Assembly (NCBI GenBank): GCA_045539475.1
Contig: JAZQFJ010000062.1
Coordinates: forward strand, 1-36,565
Origin: SIG480 sp045539475
GTDB lineage: Bacteria > Bacillota > Clostridia > Oscillospirales > JAAYXM01
Reading direction: 5' to 3'
Length of the DNA stretch: 36,565 nt
Part shown: positions 16,032 to 22,910 of the stretch, one piece after another
How the letters are laid out: each line of letters opens with the position of its first letter
Numbering within the stretch: position 1 is the stretch's first letter
The notes under the pieces: generated by a model
Database searches by the model: none
What the model was told of the DNA's origin: nothing
Seen by the model: only the letters and a program-made list of their open reading frames with translations
Position numbers and translations under genes: made by a program

Positions 16032-16307
16032 TTACGCTATTGAAAATCTTTTCGATGTAGTTGTCTTTGTGAACTGTTCATATAAATCTGCGTATTTATT
16101 CTTAAATGCCGTGCTATCGAAACGAGTAGAAGTCACCTGCTTATATCGGACTTTATACTCATTTGTTGAAATCTCATCAACCTGCCGAAGCTCCATTTCT
16201 TTCTTGAGTTCGTCCTTAATGGCTTCTTGCTCGGCTTCAATCTCTTCTGCCCATCTGGTAAGCTCTTTTAGCTTTCTTACCTTCTCATTAATACTTATTG
16301 TTGTCAT
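16032..16307 (-). CDS. Coiled-coil hypothetical protein, first gene of leftward operon
   Basis: 91 residues, nearly all helical and charged (KVRKLKELTRWAEEIEAEQEA), with a Thr/Ser-rich basic C-terminus (TSTRFDSTAFKNKY). It has the feel of small phage early proteins such as Gp157-type helical proteins, but I cannot place it. AAAGGAG precedes the ATG. It is the promoter-proximal gene of the leftward operon, 60 bases from the -10 box, so it is expressed as soon as the switch opens. Confidence 0.7.
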   Translation of the reverse strand: MTTISINEKVRKLKELTRWAEEIEAEQEAIKDELKKEMELRQVDEISTNEYKVRYKQVTSTRFDSTAFKNKYADLYEQFTKTTTSKRFSIA

Positions 16308-16366
16308 TTGTAAACAACTCCTTTAATATTATTTGCTCTCGGGTGTTGCCCTTTGAACTTGATATA

Positions 16367-16395
16367 ATTGTACCAAAAAAGGTACATAAGTTCAA
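16367..16395 (-). promoter_or_regulatory. Leftward promoter of the divergent switch
   Basis: TTGAAC (16390-16395), 17 bases, TACAAT (16367-16372), reading leftward. Operator 1 (16370-16385) lies inside the spacer and overlaps the -10 box. Confidence 0.75.
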
Positions 16396-16497
16396 TTGGT
16401 AAATGTACCAAAAAGTATACTTAATTTTTGTGTATTTTGTATACTTAATGGTACAAAGGTTGACGTAATTAAAAAATCAATGTATACTTATATATAC
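16370..16497. promoter_or_regulatory. Four 16-bp operators of the divergent switch
   Basis: Four dyads of the form GTAY-N8-RTAC lie at 16370-16385, 16405-16420, 16439-16454 and 16482-16497, with start-to-start spacing of 35, 34 and 43 bases. The first is a perfect palindrome (GTACC-N6-GGTAC). Site 1 covers the leftward promoter, site 4 covers the rightward -10 box, and site 3 ends five bases before its -35. This is the layout of a lambda-type lysogeny switch. The XRE-type protein encoded just to the right is the probable ligand. Confidence 0.8.
16460..16488 (+). promoter_or_regulatory. Rightward promoter of the divergent switch
   Basis: TTGACG (16460-16465), 17 bases, TATACT (16483-16488). 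Operator 4 overlaps the -10 box, consistent with autorepression of the regulator gene. Confidence 0.75.
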
Positions 16498-16521
16498 AAA
16501 CAAACGAAAGGAACATGATAA

Positions 16522-16743
16522 TTGATAAGTTACGATAGACTTTTTGCATTGATGAAAGAAAAGGATATTAAAAAGGTAGATTTACGAAATAAATATAAGC
16601 TAAATCCTAAAACGGTTGACAGCCTTGTCAAAGGTGAATCTGTCACCGTTCATACGCTTTGCCAATTATGTAAAATATTAAACTGCAACATTGCAGATAT
16701 AGTCGAATACATCCCAGACGACAAAGAAAAAACGCAATCCTAA
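16522..16743 (+). CDS. XRE-family HTH regulator (Cro/CI-like)
   Basis: 73 residues from TTG 16522, with AAAGGAA eight bases upstream; the nearby ATG at 16515 is out of frame and stops at once. The whole protein is one Cro/CI-type helix-turn-helix: DLRNKYKLNPKTVDSLVKG is the HTH and the C-terminus (LCQLCKILNCNIADIVEYIP) completes the five-helix bundle. There is no peptidase or oligomerisation domain, so it resembles Cro or small Firmicute repressors more than CI. It sits directly beside the four operators and is probably the switch protein, repressing both promoters. Its stop lies within a hairpin terminator. Confidence 0.88.
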   Translation: MISYDRLFALMKEKDIKKVDLRNKYKLNPKTVDSLVKGESVTVHTLCQLCKILNCNIADIVEYIPDDKEKTQS

Positions 16744-16797
16744 AACCTAATAGAGCGGGCGTTCTAATGCCCGTATCAGGCGCAGAATTGCGTTTTT
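16731..16797 (+). terminator. Terminator of the XRE gene
   Basis: ACGCAAT (16732-16738) pairs with ATTGCGT (16787-16793), followed by TTTTT; an inner hairpin GGGC/GCCC lies at about 16757-16772. The stem begins before the stop codon. Confidence 0.7.
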
Positions 16798-16963
16798 AGC
16801 GTATATTATATTTAATATGTAAGTTTATGTGTTAGCGTGTGTTATGCCGAGGAAAAGCCAGTACAGGGCTGTGTTTACATTTATAAAACCGTTGTTCTCT
16901 CCGGAATACGCGGTAGCACTTCCATTCACACACCAAGTTAAAAATCAAAGCATCGAAGAACAA

Positions 16964-16992
16964 AAAACACCCTCACCGATTAAGGTGAGGGT
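16964..16992 (-). terminator. Terminator of the HigBA-like operon
   Basis: A perfect nine-bp stem, 16969-16977 with 16984-16992, and on the minus strand it is followed by GTTTTTTG. Between the XRE terminator and this point I see no convincing gene. Confidence 0.85.
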
Positions 16993-17017
16993 AAATTAGT
17001 TGTAAGCTATAAGAATA

Positions 17018-17374
17018 TCATTCGGCAATTAACTTATCTACCAAAGAAGGATCTTGCTCAATTAGATAAATTAATTTGCGTGCCGTCGGGGTTGGATTAG
17101 ATTTACCGCATTCCCAAGCTTCAACTGTGCGACAAGAAACACCAAGAACAGAAGCAAATGATTTTTGCGTCATAGAGAGCGAGATTCTAATTTTGGATAC
17201 ATTCACATCAGGAAGTGATTGTTTTCTTGCGAAAGTTTCTGCGCTTGCTTTGCCTTTTTCATATGCCAAAGCTTCATTAAGACCATCCATTATACCGGAA
17301 AAGAAATCAATGTTTTTGAAATTATCTTCTATTTCTTCCATTGATAAAGAGGATTTAAAGCGTAATTCTTGCAT
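17018..17374 (-). CDS. HigA-like antitoxin (XRE HTH)
   Basis: 118 residues. The C-terminal XRE HTH is plain (ISLSMTQKSFASVLGVSC, then VEAWECGKSNPTPTARKLIYLI). The N-terminal ~55 residues are the neutralising and dimerising part. In this family the antitoxin binds the toxin and represses the shared promoter. GGAGTGAT lies six bases before the ATG, overlapping the end of the toxin gene region (four-base gap), so toxin is translated first, the reversed order seen in HigBA systems. Likely partner is the protein at 17379-17708. Confidence 0.9.
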   Translation of the reverse strand: MQELRFKSSLSMEEIEDNFKNIDFFSGIMDGLNEALAYEKGKASAETFARKQSLPDVNVSKIRISLSMTQKSFASVLGVSCRTVEAWECGKSNPTPTARKLIYLIEQDPSLVDKLIAE

Positions 17375-17378
17375 GCTA

Positions 17379-17708
17379 TCACTCCTTTTTTATCGCATCA
17401 ACTAATGCTCTAATCGCTTTTTTCTGTTCTGAGGTCAAATCTTCTTGCACATTCTTAGGATATGCAAAAAGTAGATATAATTTCTCTTTTTCGAAAACAT
17501 CAAGATAAATAACTCTGCCACCACCACTTTTACCTTTAGCATCAAGTTGTATGCGTAATTTTCGCGCACCGCCACTACCTTGTATGACATCTCCTCTTTG
17601 TGGATTTTCGAGCAGTATGTTTTCAAGTGTTTTTAAATCATCGTCTGTTAATCCCATTGCTTTCCAACATCTATGAAAAGGCGCAGTAAAAATAAATTCT
17701 CTTGTCAT
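17379..17708 (-). CDS. RelE/HigB-like toxin
   Basis: 109 residues. The order ALENPQRGDVIQG-type loop (seen here as LLENPQRGDVIQGSGGARKLR), then GRVIYLD and LYLLFAYPKN, is that of RelE-superfamily ribosome-dependent mRNA interferases of the HigB branch. It is predicted to cut translated mRNA when the antitoxin at 17018 is lost. It is the first gene of the pair, with only a weak ribosome site (GTGATG), which would keep toxin output low. The promoter carries two matching operators. Confidence 0.9.
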   Translation of the reverse strand: MTREFIFTAPFHRCWKAMGLTDDDLKTLENILLENPQRGDVIQGSGGARKLRIQLDAKGKSGGGRVIYLDVFEKEKLYLLFAYPKNVQEDLTSEQKKAIRALVDAIKKE

Positions 17709-17734
17709 TTCATCACTTCTTCACTTTATGATTG

Positions 17735-17783
17735 TACGGTATTATCGTAGTTATATTATATACGATATTATCGTAGTTGTCAA
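17735..17783 (-). promoter_or_regulatory. HigBA-like promoter with two 15-bp operators
   Basis: Reading leftward: TTGACA (17778-17783), 17 bases, TATAAT (17755-17760). Operator TACGATATTATCGTA fills 17761-17775, exactly the spacer side of the -10. A second copy with one change lies at 17735-17749, 26 bases away, downstream of the start. Autorepression by the HTH antitoxin is the obvious reading. Confidence 0.85.
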
Positions 17784-17841
17784 GCGTTTTTGATTTTTTA
17801 ATTAATGTAATTTAATATTTTTCATTCTTCTACATATAATT

Positions 17842-17883
17842 AAAGTGTACACTATTGACATAATGTACACTTTTTGTTATAAT
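17842..17883 (+). promoter_or_regulatory. Phd/HicA-like promoter with palindromic operator
   Basis: TTGACA (17855-17860), 17 bases, TATAAT (17878-17883). Perfect ten-bp inverted arms at 17842-17851 and 17864-17873 flank and overlap the -35 box. The operator suits a dimeric Phd/YefM-type antitoxin. Confidence 0.85.
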
Positions 17884-17907
17884 GGAGGTGCAAAGGAGAT
17901 GAATGAT

Positions 17908-18333
17908 ATGTTGACTATGAACGCTACAGATGTACGCAAGAATTGGAGCGAAGTATCGGATAGCGTAATTAGAGAACGTCCGAGCTTTATTAAACGTACT
18001 CGTGACTATATGATGCTTTCCAGTCTTGAATTGATGAATGACTTGTTAGCTGCATATACTTTTACCGCTGAGAGATTTACAGAATCAGACGGTAGTATTA
18101 CTTTGTCCTTAAATGAGATTGATTTAGTTGAGAATGCAGAGAGCGAAGCTAAAGCAAAAGAGCAGCTTGCGAATGCCATTCTTGAATATGCTTATGATTA
18201 CTATAGTGAGTATAAGGTTTGGTCAACTGCACCGAATAGAAAGGCTCATATTCCATATGTATTTAAGGCAATTATACTCGACGATGTTAAGCAGATTGGA
18301 GAGTGTATTCAATGCCGAGATGGAAAGAACTAA
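17908..18333 (+). CDS. Phd/YefM-like antitoxin
   Basis: 141 residues from ATG 17908, nine bases after AAAGGAG; earlier in-frame starts lie at or before the transcription start. The N-terminus (MLTMNATDVRKNWSEVSDSV) is the Phd/YefM DNA-binding fold, followed by IKRTRDYMMLSSLELMNDLL. The long acidic C-terminal part (LSLNEIDLVEN, then APNRKAHIPYVFKAIIL) is the branch I recall with HicA-like partners in Clostridia. The end overlaps the toxin gene by 22 bases. It should bind the palindrome at 17842-17873 and the toxin. Confidence 0.88.
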   Translation: MLTMNATDVRKNWSEVSDSVIRERPSFIKRTRDYMMLSSLELMNDLLAAYTFTAERFTESDGSITLSLNEIDLVENAESEAKAKEQLANAILEYAYDYYSEYKVWSTAPNRKAHIPYVFKAIILDDVKQIGECIQCRDGKN

Positions 18334-18530
18334 AGAGATTTTGCGAGCGGGACGGCTGGGAACTGTATAAAGACACAGACCACTACTTTTATCGCAAGCG
18401 GGATGAAGATGGAAACATCCGCATGACAAAGGTACCAAAAGGCAGTGGAGAGATACATACTCATATGTGGAGAGAAATACTAAAGAAGCAGTTACAAGTA
18501 AGCGAAGAGTATTTCAACCGGATGATATAA
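18312..18530 (+). CDS. HicA-like toxin
   Basis: 72 residues from ATG 18312 (GGAGAG eight bases upstream), starting inside the antitoxin gene. MPRWKELKRFCERDGW, a central His in KDTDHYFYRK, TKVPKG and a C-terminal helix WREILKKQL give the double-stranded-RNA-binding-like HicA layout, in which that His is the catalytic residue for mRNA cleavage. It is paired here with a Phd/YefM-type antitoxin instead of HicB. A strong terminator follows directly. Confidence 0.85.
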   Translation: MPRWKELKRFCERDGWELYKDTDHYFYRKRDEDGNIRMTKVPKGSGEIHTHMWREILKKQLQVSEEYFNRMI

Positions 18531-18540
18531 TAAAATGACG

Positions 18541-18576
18541 ATAACCGTTATCTGTAATGGGTAACGGTTATTTTTG
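18541..18576 (+). terminator. Terminator after the Phd/HicA-like pair
   Basis: A perfect ten-bp stem, 18541-18550 with 18562-18571, then TTTTT. Confidence 0.88.
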
Positions 18577-18588
18577 TTGAAAAAGTTA

Positions 18589-18617
18589 TTGACACAAATT
18601 CAATCATATGATACACT
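18589..18617 (+). promoter_or_regulatory. Promoter of the HTH gene at 18652
   Basis: TTGACA (18589-18594), 17 bases, TACACT (18612-18617). It sits just after the terminator and decides against start codons before about 18625. Confidence 0.75.
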
Positions 18618-18651
18618 GTTCATAAATTTAAAAATGAACGAGGTGGGATTT

Positions 18652-19200
18652 GTGACATTTCATGATTATATTAAAAATCATACAAAATACGGGCGCGGGA
18701 ATATAGATTTAAAAAAATGCTGTGCTTACAAGATCGACAAAATTTTAAGAGAAGAAAATTTCCCTAATCGATGCATCAGATTTAAACTTTACGGAAAAAC
18801 TTTTGGTTTCCGAGCAGATTATAATCTCGATTTAGACCACGATATTCAAGCAAGCGCTGACAATTACATAGATATCTTTGATGAACTAAAACCTATGGAG
18901 GCAAGGAATCTTCTATGTTTTATGTACTTTGAATTCCGGGACAAGTATATTGAAATGTCCGAAGAGATAGAGAGACTTAAACAAAGTATAAGCGATCTCG
19001 AAGATGTTCAAAAACAGTTAAATGACATAAAAGAGAAGCGTTCACATGCGGGAAGACCTCCTATATCAGTTAAAAAAAGACAAAGGGTTTTAGAGTTGAG
19101 AGAGCAGAAAATGTCTTTTTCTCAAATCAGTAAAGAATTGAAAATAAGTAGAGGTTCTGTTCATAAAATAATAAATGAACAAAATGGCGGAAAAGCTTGA
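18652..19200 (+). CDS. HTH protein of unknown family
   Basis: 182 residues from GTG 18652, which has GAGGTGGG seven bases upstream and lies after the promoter; the open frame extends to 18574 but that part precedes transcription. The first ~115 residues are not recognised (FPNRCIRFKLYGKTFGFRAD; LKPMEARNLLCFMYFEF). A coiled coil follows (EMSEEIERLKQSISDLEDVQ), and the C-terminus AGRPPISVKKRQRVLELREQ leads into a Hin/resolvase-type HTH (FSQISKELKISRGSVHKII). It is probably a DNA-binding regulator or replication-control protein of the element, monocistronic. Confidence 0.75.
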   Translation: MTFHDYIKNHTKYGRGNIDLKKCCAYKIDKILREENFPNRCIRFKLYGKTFGFRADYNLDLDHDIQASADNYIDIFDELKPMEARNLLCFMYFEFRDKYIEMSEEIERLKQSISDLEDVQKQLNDIKEKRSHAGRPPISVKKRQRVLELREQKMSFSQISKELKISRGSVHKIINEQNGGKA

Positions 19201-19341
19201 TTTTGCATATTACAAAAAGCGTTTTTATGTTATCTTGGGGATATAACACCAATAACAGCAAATAAATATAGATTTTACACAATAATGCAGTTGTTCATCA
19301 AGATGTACTCGAATTTTTATTTTCTGTATTTTAAGCTAAAT

Positions 19342-19373
19342 ATACGATATATATTAGTACCTATATATCGTAT
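19342..19373. promoter_or_regulatory. 32-bp palindromic operator before the RHH gene
   Basis: Perfect 12-bp inverted arms, 19342-19353 and 19362-19373, with an eight-base centre, 13 bases upstream of the start codon at 19387. Ribbon-helix-helix proteins commonly bind such dyads in front of their own genes. Confidence 0.65.
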
Positions 19374-19386
19374 GAAAGGAAAAACT

Positions 19387-19851
19387 ATGTCAATATCTGA
19401 AGCACAAAAACGAGCAAGTAAAAAATATTTAAAAACACATAATAAACAGATAAAGCTATCTATGCCAATACATGAAGCAAAAGCTCTTGAACGCTATTGC
19501 AAGAAGCAGAATGTAACAAAGATGGGATTGATACGAAGTCTTATACGAGCTGAAATAGAAAGAGACTTCGGGAGAGAACATCGGGATTTCGAGCTTTGGA
19601 TTTCGGAAAAATGGCACGAGGCAAAAGCGGAGGGGATCGTTACACAGGAGCAAGAAAATGAGTTGAGCAATAACAACCGTAGGAGAGAAGACATCGAAAA
19701 TGCCATTCCTTATTTGCATGCACTAATGCGAGCGGGATATATTTCACTTGATGAAGATGGATATTTTAAAACTACGAGTATTCGCGATACTCCGGAAGAA
19801 CTCGCAGAAAAGCATAAAACATCGTCAGGAATGTTTTTTGTTCTGAGATGA
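19387..19851 (+). CDS. Ribbon-helix-helix-like regulator
   Basis: 154 residues from ATG 19387 (AAAGGAA seven bases upstream); an ATG at 19372 overlaps the palindrome. The segment IKLSMPIHEAKALERYCKKQ, then LIRSLIRAEIERD, fits a CopG/Arc-type ribbon-helix-helix DNA-binding unit at about residues 18-62. The rest is acidic and helical (TQEQENELSNNNRRREDIEN). Such proteins control copy number, excision or toxin genes. Autoregulation through the adjacent palindrome is likely. No partner gene is adjacent; the next gene follows a terminator. Confidence 0.72.
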   Translation: MSISEAQKRASKKYLKTHNKQIKLSMPIHEAKALERYCKKQNVTKMGLIRSLIRAEIERDFGREHRDFELWISEKWHEAKAEGIVTQEQENELSNNNRRREDIENAIPYLHALMRAGYISLDEDGYFKTTSIRDTPEELAEKHKTSSGMFFVLR

Positions 19852-19867
19852 TGCATCAAACTGATTA

Positions 19868-19901
19868 AAAGTCATGATTAATTTCATGGCTTTGTTTTTT
19901 T
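19868..19901 (+). terminator. Terminator after the RHH gene
   Basis: AAAGTCATGA (19868-19877) with TCATGGCTTT (19884-19893, one G-T pair), then GTTTTTTT. Confidence 0.8.
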
Positions 19902-20025
19902 GTCCATTTTTCAAAACCACGATGAAATCATAATTTCAACACCAAAATCCCCGCGCAAATCAAAATTGATAAAATTTCGCTCAAAACTTTTTTCAAACAG
20001 AGAATATAAGAGTAGGCAATAAATT

Positions 20026-20865
20026 TTGCTGAAACAATACGAATGGAGCTTTGAGCGAATGACAAAAAATTATAATTCTGATTTACAGAGACAGGCAAAA
20101 CAATTTATAAATGTAGGAACATTTGACAGAAGTATAAAAAATATCGATACAAGAGTCGAGTGTGTGCGTACATTATTAAACGAGCGGGAGGTATACGACT
20201 TCTTTAATGTGTGCGAGAAGGATGTTGACAAAAGAGCGATATTAGAAAGGACTTCTTACGCTTACAAGAAAGAGCAAGGCGGTGCAAAAATAGAATATAA
20301 TTACCATCCGCTTGATCTTGCAGCTGATTACATACTGGCAATGGATGAATCCGGACTTACTCAAACACGGGAAGCATTTGACGAGAACCTCAATAGAACG
20401 GAAAAACATCAACACAACAAAGAAGCTATAGAAGTGAGACCTATGAGTTACTACGAGCGGGATGATGAAGAAGGAAATACATATACCATTATCGAAGATG
20501 CGCTTCTCACTAATGACACTTACTTTAACGAAGTAAACAACAAAGAAGTTGTATCATTCTTAAACGGGTACGGTATCCGCCCAAAAACAGAAGTAGATTT
20601 CCTACGCCTTAAGACAAGCGGCAAAACAGCTAAAGAAATCAAGACAGCGATAGGACTAACCGAGAGCCAGCAAAGAACTATACTGAAAAATCTTGCAAAA
20701 ATGATAACCGGGACAAAATCAATCGAAATACCATCAGACACTGAAAAAACATGTAAGTGTTGCGGTGAAGTCAAACCATTAACTGAATTCGCAAAGGAAA
20801 AGAGAAACAAAGACGGGCACAAAAATATTTGTAAAAAATGTGACGCGAAAAGAAAATCAAAATAA
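20026..20865 (+). CDS. Hypothetical protein with C-terminal zinc ribbon
   Basis: 279 residues if begun at TTG 20026 (AGTAGG nine bases upstream); ATG 20059 is an alternative. Three parts can be seen: an acidic helical N-terminal region with PLDLAADYILAMDESG, a central HTH-like segment (GKTAKEIKTAIGLTESQQRT), and a C-terminal zinc ribbon with Cys243/Cys246 and Cys269/Cys272 (CKCCGE; NICKKC). This ribbon type is frequent in phage proteins near HNH and replication genes. It is probably a DNA-binding regulator; I do not recognise a named family. Confidence 0.72.
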   Translation: MLKQYEWSFERMTKNYNSDLQRQAKQFINVGTFDRSIKNIDTRVECVRTLLNEREVYDFFNVCEKDVDKRAILERTSYAYKKEQGGAKIEYNYHPLDLAADYILAMDESGLTQTREAFDENLNRTEKHQHNKEAIEVRPMSYYERDDEEGNTYTIIEDALLTNDTYFNEVNNKEVVSFLNGYGIRPKTEVDFLRLKTSGKTAKEIKTAIGLTESQQRTILKNLAKMITGTKSIEIPSDTEKTCKCCGEVKPLTEFAKEKRNKDGHKNICKKCDAKRKSK

Positions 20866-20880
20866 TTACGGGAAATTTGA

Positions 20881-21087
20881 CAAAAACACCAAAGTTGTGA
20901 CCTATAGCAAGTGTAGGGGTGAGTGTTAGTATACGACACTGCTGAAAGTAGTTTGCACCGTTGTAAGATGAGATGCATCCTTTCACATCTCTATTGAGAT
21001 ATAGAGGAGAGAGGTTACAGCTCCACTTGTAAATATCGAATTCGATTGTGATATGTCTTCCCGGCTTCTCTCCTCTTGATATTTTTT
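20881..21087 (+). ncRNA. Structured noncoding stretch with terminator-like end
   Basis: No reading frame. Competing hairpins: GAGATG/CATCTC (around 20970-20990), CTCTAT/ATAGAG (around 20989-21006), and a ten-bp stem, 21003-21012 with 21067-21076, followed by seven T. It precedes a small HTH gene and the helicase-like gene, so it could be a leader with an attenuator, a small RNA, or part of a replication origin. A clear promoter is not seen. Confidence 0.4.
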
Positions 21088-21140
21088 TACCCGTTTGGTT
21101 AATAGGTAGAGAGATATAAATATGTAGAAAGGAGAAAATC

Positions 21141-21320
21141 ATGTTAAAGGAAAGAATTAAAACATTTCTCGAACTTACTGGCGCACCAATGACGAAGTTT
21201 TGCAGCAAAGCTGGAATTAGTCCAACAGCTATGTATCGTTACTTGAGTGATGATTTAAGATTGTCAGTCGAAACGGAAGATAGAATTAAATGTTATCTCG
21301 ATATGCTAAAGCTTATTTAA
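21141..21320 (+). CDS. Small HTH protein (59 aa)
   Basis: 59 residues from ATG 21141, with AAAGGAG seven bases upstream, a textbook ribosome site. The sequence MLKERIKTFLELTGAPMTKF, then SKAGISPTAMYRYLS, is a compact helix-turn-helix of the XRE/phage-regulator type. It is in the same frame as the helicase-like gene downstream, with 87 bases between stop and that gene's presumed start, and probably shares its transcript. It may be a replication initiator accessory or a Cro-like regulator; the role is not shown. Confidence 0.75.
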   Translation: MLKERIKTFLELTGAPMTKFCSKAGISPTAMYRYLSDDLRLSVETEDRIKCYLDMLKLI

Positions 21321-21407
21321 AGAGAGAACAATATAAGGAGGTGTTCCCAATGGAGAGAACATAAAAGCAACCATACAACACGAATTAAACAAAGGAGAGG
21401 ATTTTAT

Positions 21408-22646
21408 ATAACAAACACAAATGCAAAAACCATAACGGTTATAGATGCCCTAATGGGTTCGGGGAAGACTCAGTGGAGCATACAGTACATCAACGAAAAT
21501 CAATACGATAATATCTTATACATAACGCCATTCTTGAAAGAGGTAGACCGCATCATCACATCCACCAATAGAAGTTTCAAGCAGCCCTTAAACAAAGGAG
21601 AAGGCAAGCTTCAAAGCATCAATGACCTGTTAGAGGGGCAAGAAGACATAACTTGCACACACGAGCTTTTCAAACACCTGAACGAAGAAAGCAAACAACG
21701 CATTAAAGAAGGTCATTACACATTGATACTTGATGAAGTGCTTAATGTCATCGAACCGTATGACGATGTTAAACAGAACGATATGGATTTGCTGAAAAAC
21801 AGTGGATGCGTTACTGTTGATGATGAGGGGTACATTATTTGGAATGAGGACAAGAAAGATTATGATACAAAATATAATGAAATAAGAGACTTAGCGCAGA
21901 ATAGAAGCTTGATTTACATTAATCAAAAGTTGCTCTTATGGAAATATCCACCTGATATATTCACTTTGTTTGATAAGATATATGTTCTTACATATTTATT
22001 TGAAGCAAGTATACTGAAGCACTACTTTGATTTATATGAATTCCAGTATGAGAAAAAGAGTGTAATTAAAAAGGATGACAGCTACGCAATAGTTGACTAT
22101 TTTGTGCCCGATACCACACAGTTTAAGGAGAGAGTAAATATTTACGAAGGCATTCTCAATGATAACTTCAACCAGAAATTAACATCACTTTCAAAAACAT
22201 GGTTTAATGCCAAGACCAATACAAAAACTCAAATGAAAATCAAAAATAATATATATAACTATTTTCAAAATATAGTAAAAGCTCCTGCAAGTTCCATACT
22301 ATGGACTACATTTAAAGCAGCTAAGTCGAAATTAAAAGGAAAAGGATATTCAAGCAAGTTCTTAGCCTGTAATTGTAGAGCGACTAACGAATACGACGAA
22401 GCATATAATCTCGCTTATTGCGTTAATATATATCTTCATCCGGCAGTGACTCAATTCTTTTATCAAAAAAACATCAATGTTGATGAAGACTTATATGCAC
22501 TATCGGAGATGCTTCAGTTTATATGGCGATCCGCAATTCGCAAAGGCGAAGAGATAAACATATACATACCATCAATAAGAATGAGAAATTTACTGATAAA
22601 CTGGTTAAATATGTCGTTGAATAACCAAGCGCTGAAGGTGGCTTAG
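21408..22646 (+). CDS. P-loop helicase-like protein with apparent AUA start
   Basis: 412 residues if begun at ATA 21408. The first ATG (21453) lies inside the Walker A motif and has no ribosome site, and it would remove the strand TITVIDALMGSGKT that this fold needs. The open frame continues upstream, and ATA 21408 stands seven bases after GGAGAGG. Walker A is GSGKT (about residues 17-21), Walker B-like LILDEVLNVIEPYD follows at about residues 110-120, and ILYITPFLKEVDRI resembles superfamily 2 helicase motif Ia. The C-terminus (SEMLQFIWRSAIRKGE, IYIPSIRMRNLLINWL) resembles motif VI and the end of phage replication helicases. It is probably the element's replication helicase. Confidence 0.8.
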   Translation: MTNTNAKTITVIDALMGSGKTQWSIQYINENQYDNILYITPFLKEVDRIITSTNRSFKQPLNKGEGKLQSINDLLEGQEDITCTHELFKHLNEESKQRIKEGHYTLILDEVLNVIEPYDDVKQNDMDLLKNSGCVTVDDEGYIIWNEDKKDYDTKYNEIRDLAQNRSLIYINQKLLLWKYPPDIFTLFDKIYVLTYLFEASILKHYFDLYEFQYEKKSVIKKDDSYAIVDYFVPDTTQFKERVNIYEGILNDNFNQKLTSLSKTWFNAKTNTKTQMKIKNNIYNYFQNIVKAPASSILWTTFKAAKSKLKGKGYSSKFLACNCRATNEYDEAYNLAYCVNIYLHPAVTQFFYQKNINVDEDLYALSEMLQFIWRSAIRKGEEINIYIPSIRMRNLLINWLNMSLNNQALKVA

Positions 22647-22764
22647 GAAATCGACCTTCCTAAACTTTTCAAAAAACATAGTAATCATGCGGTTTTCAAG
22701 AAATTTTTATTAAAGAGAAGAGGTATTAAAAATATGATAAAAATTAGATATAAATATTCACTTT

Positions 22765-22910
22765 AGCCTTACGGCATATATAGCAATCGGTTACTGCGTA
22801 ACCTCATGCTTCTAACTCATTTTACTGGCGTAAAATTCGTTAGGATTAACTTTTAATCTCATTTACGGGCTTGAGTTGTATAAGTCAACAGCTCAAGTAC
22901 CGGGATTGAG
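22765..22910 (+). ncRNA. Hairpin-rich noncoding stretch before the HNH gene
   Basis: Five successive stems: GCC/GGC (22766-22775), GGTTAC/GTAACC (22789-22803), ATTTTAC/GTAAAAT (22819-22836, perfect, four-base loop), GTTA/TAAC (22839-22850), and CTTGAGTTG/CAA..CTCAAG (22870-22897). There is no reading frame in the 297 bases between the helicase-like and HNH genes, apart from a nine-codon one at 22734. It may be a structured RNA, a group I intron remnant or a single-strand origin. Confidence 0.5.

Noticed and set aside
16367..16497. CRISPR-like array
   Set aside because: The four repeats are short dyads placed over two promoters, not direct repeats with uniform spacers; no cas genes in the window.
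16844..16999. 51-codon plus-strand frame beginning MPRKSQYRAVF
   Set aside because: No ribosome site or promoter, and its end overlaps the terminator of the HigBA-like operon. Kept only as a remote possibility.
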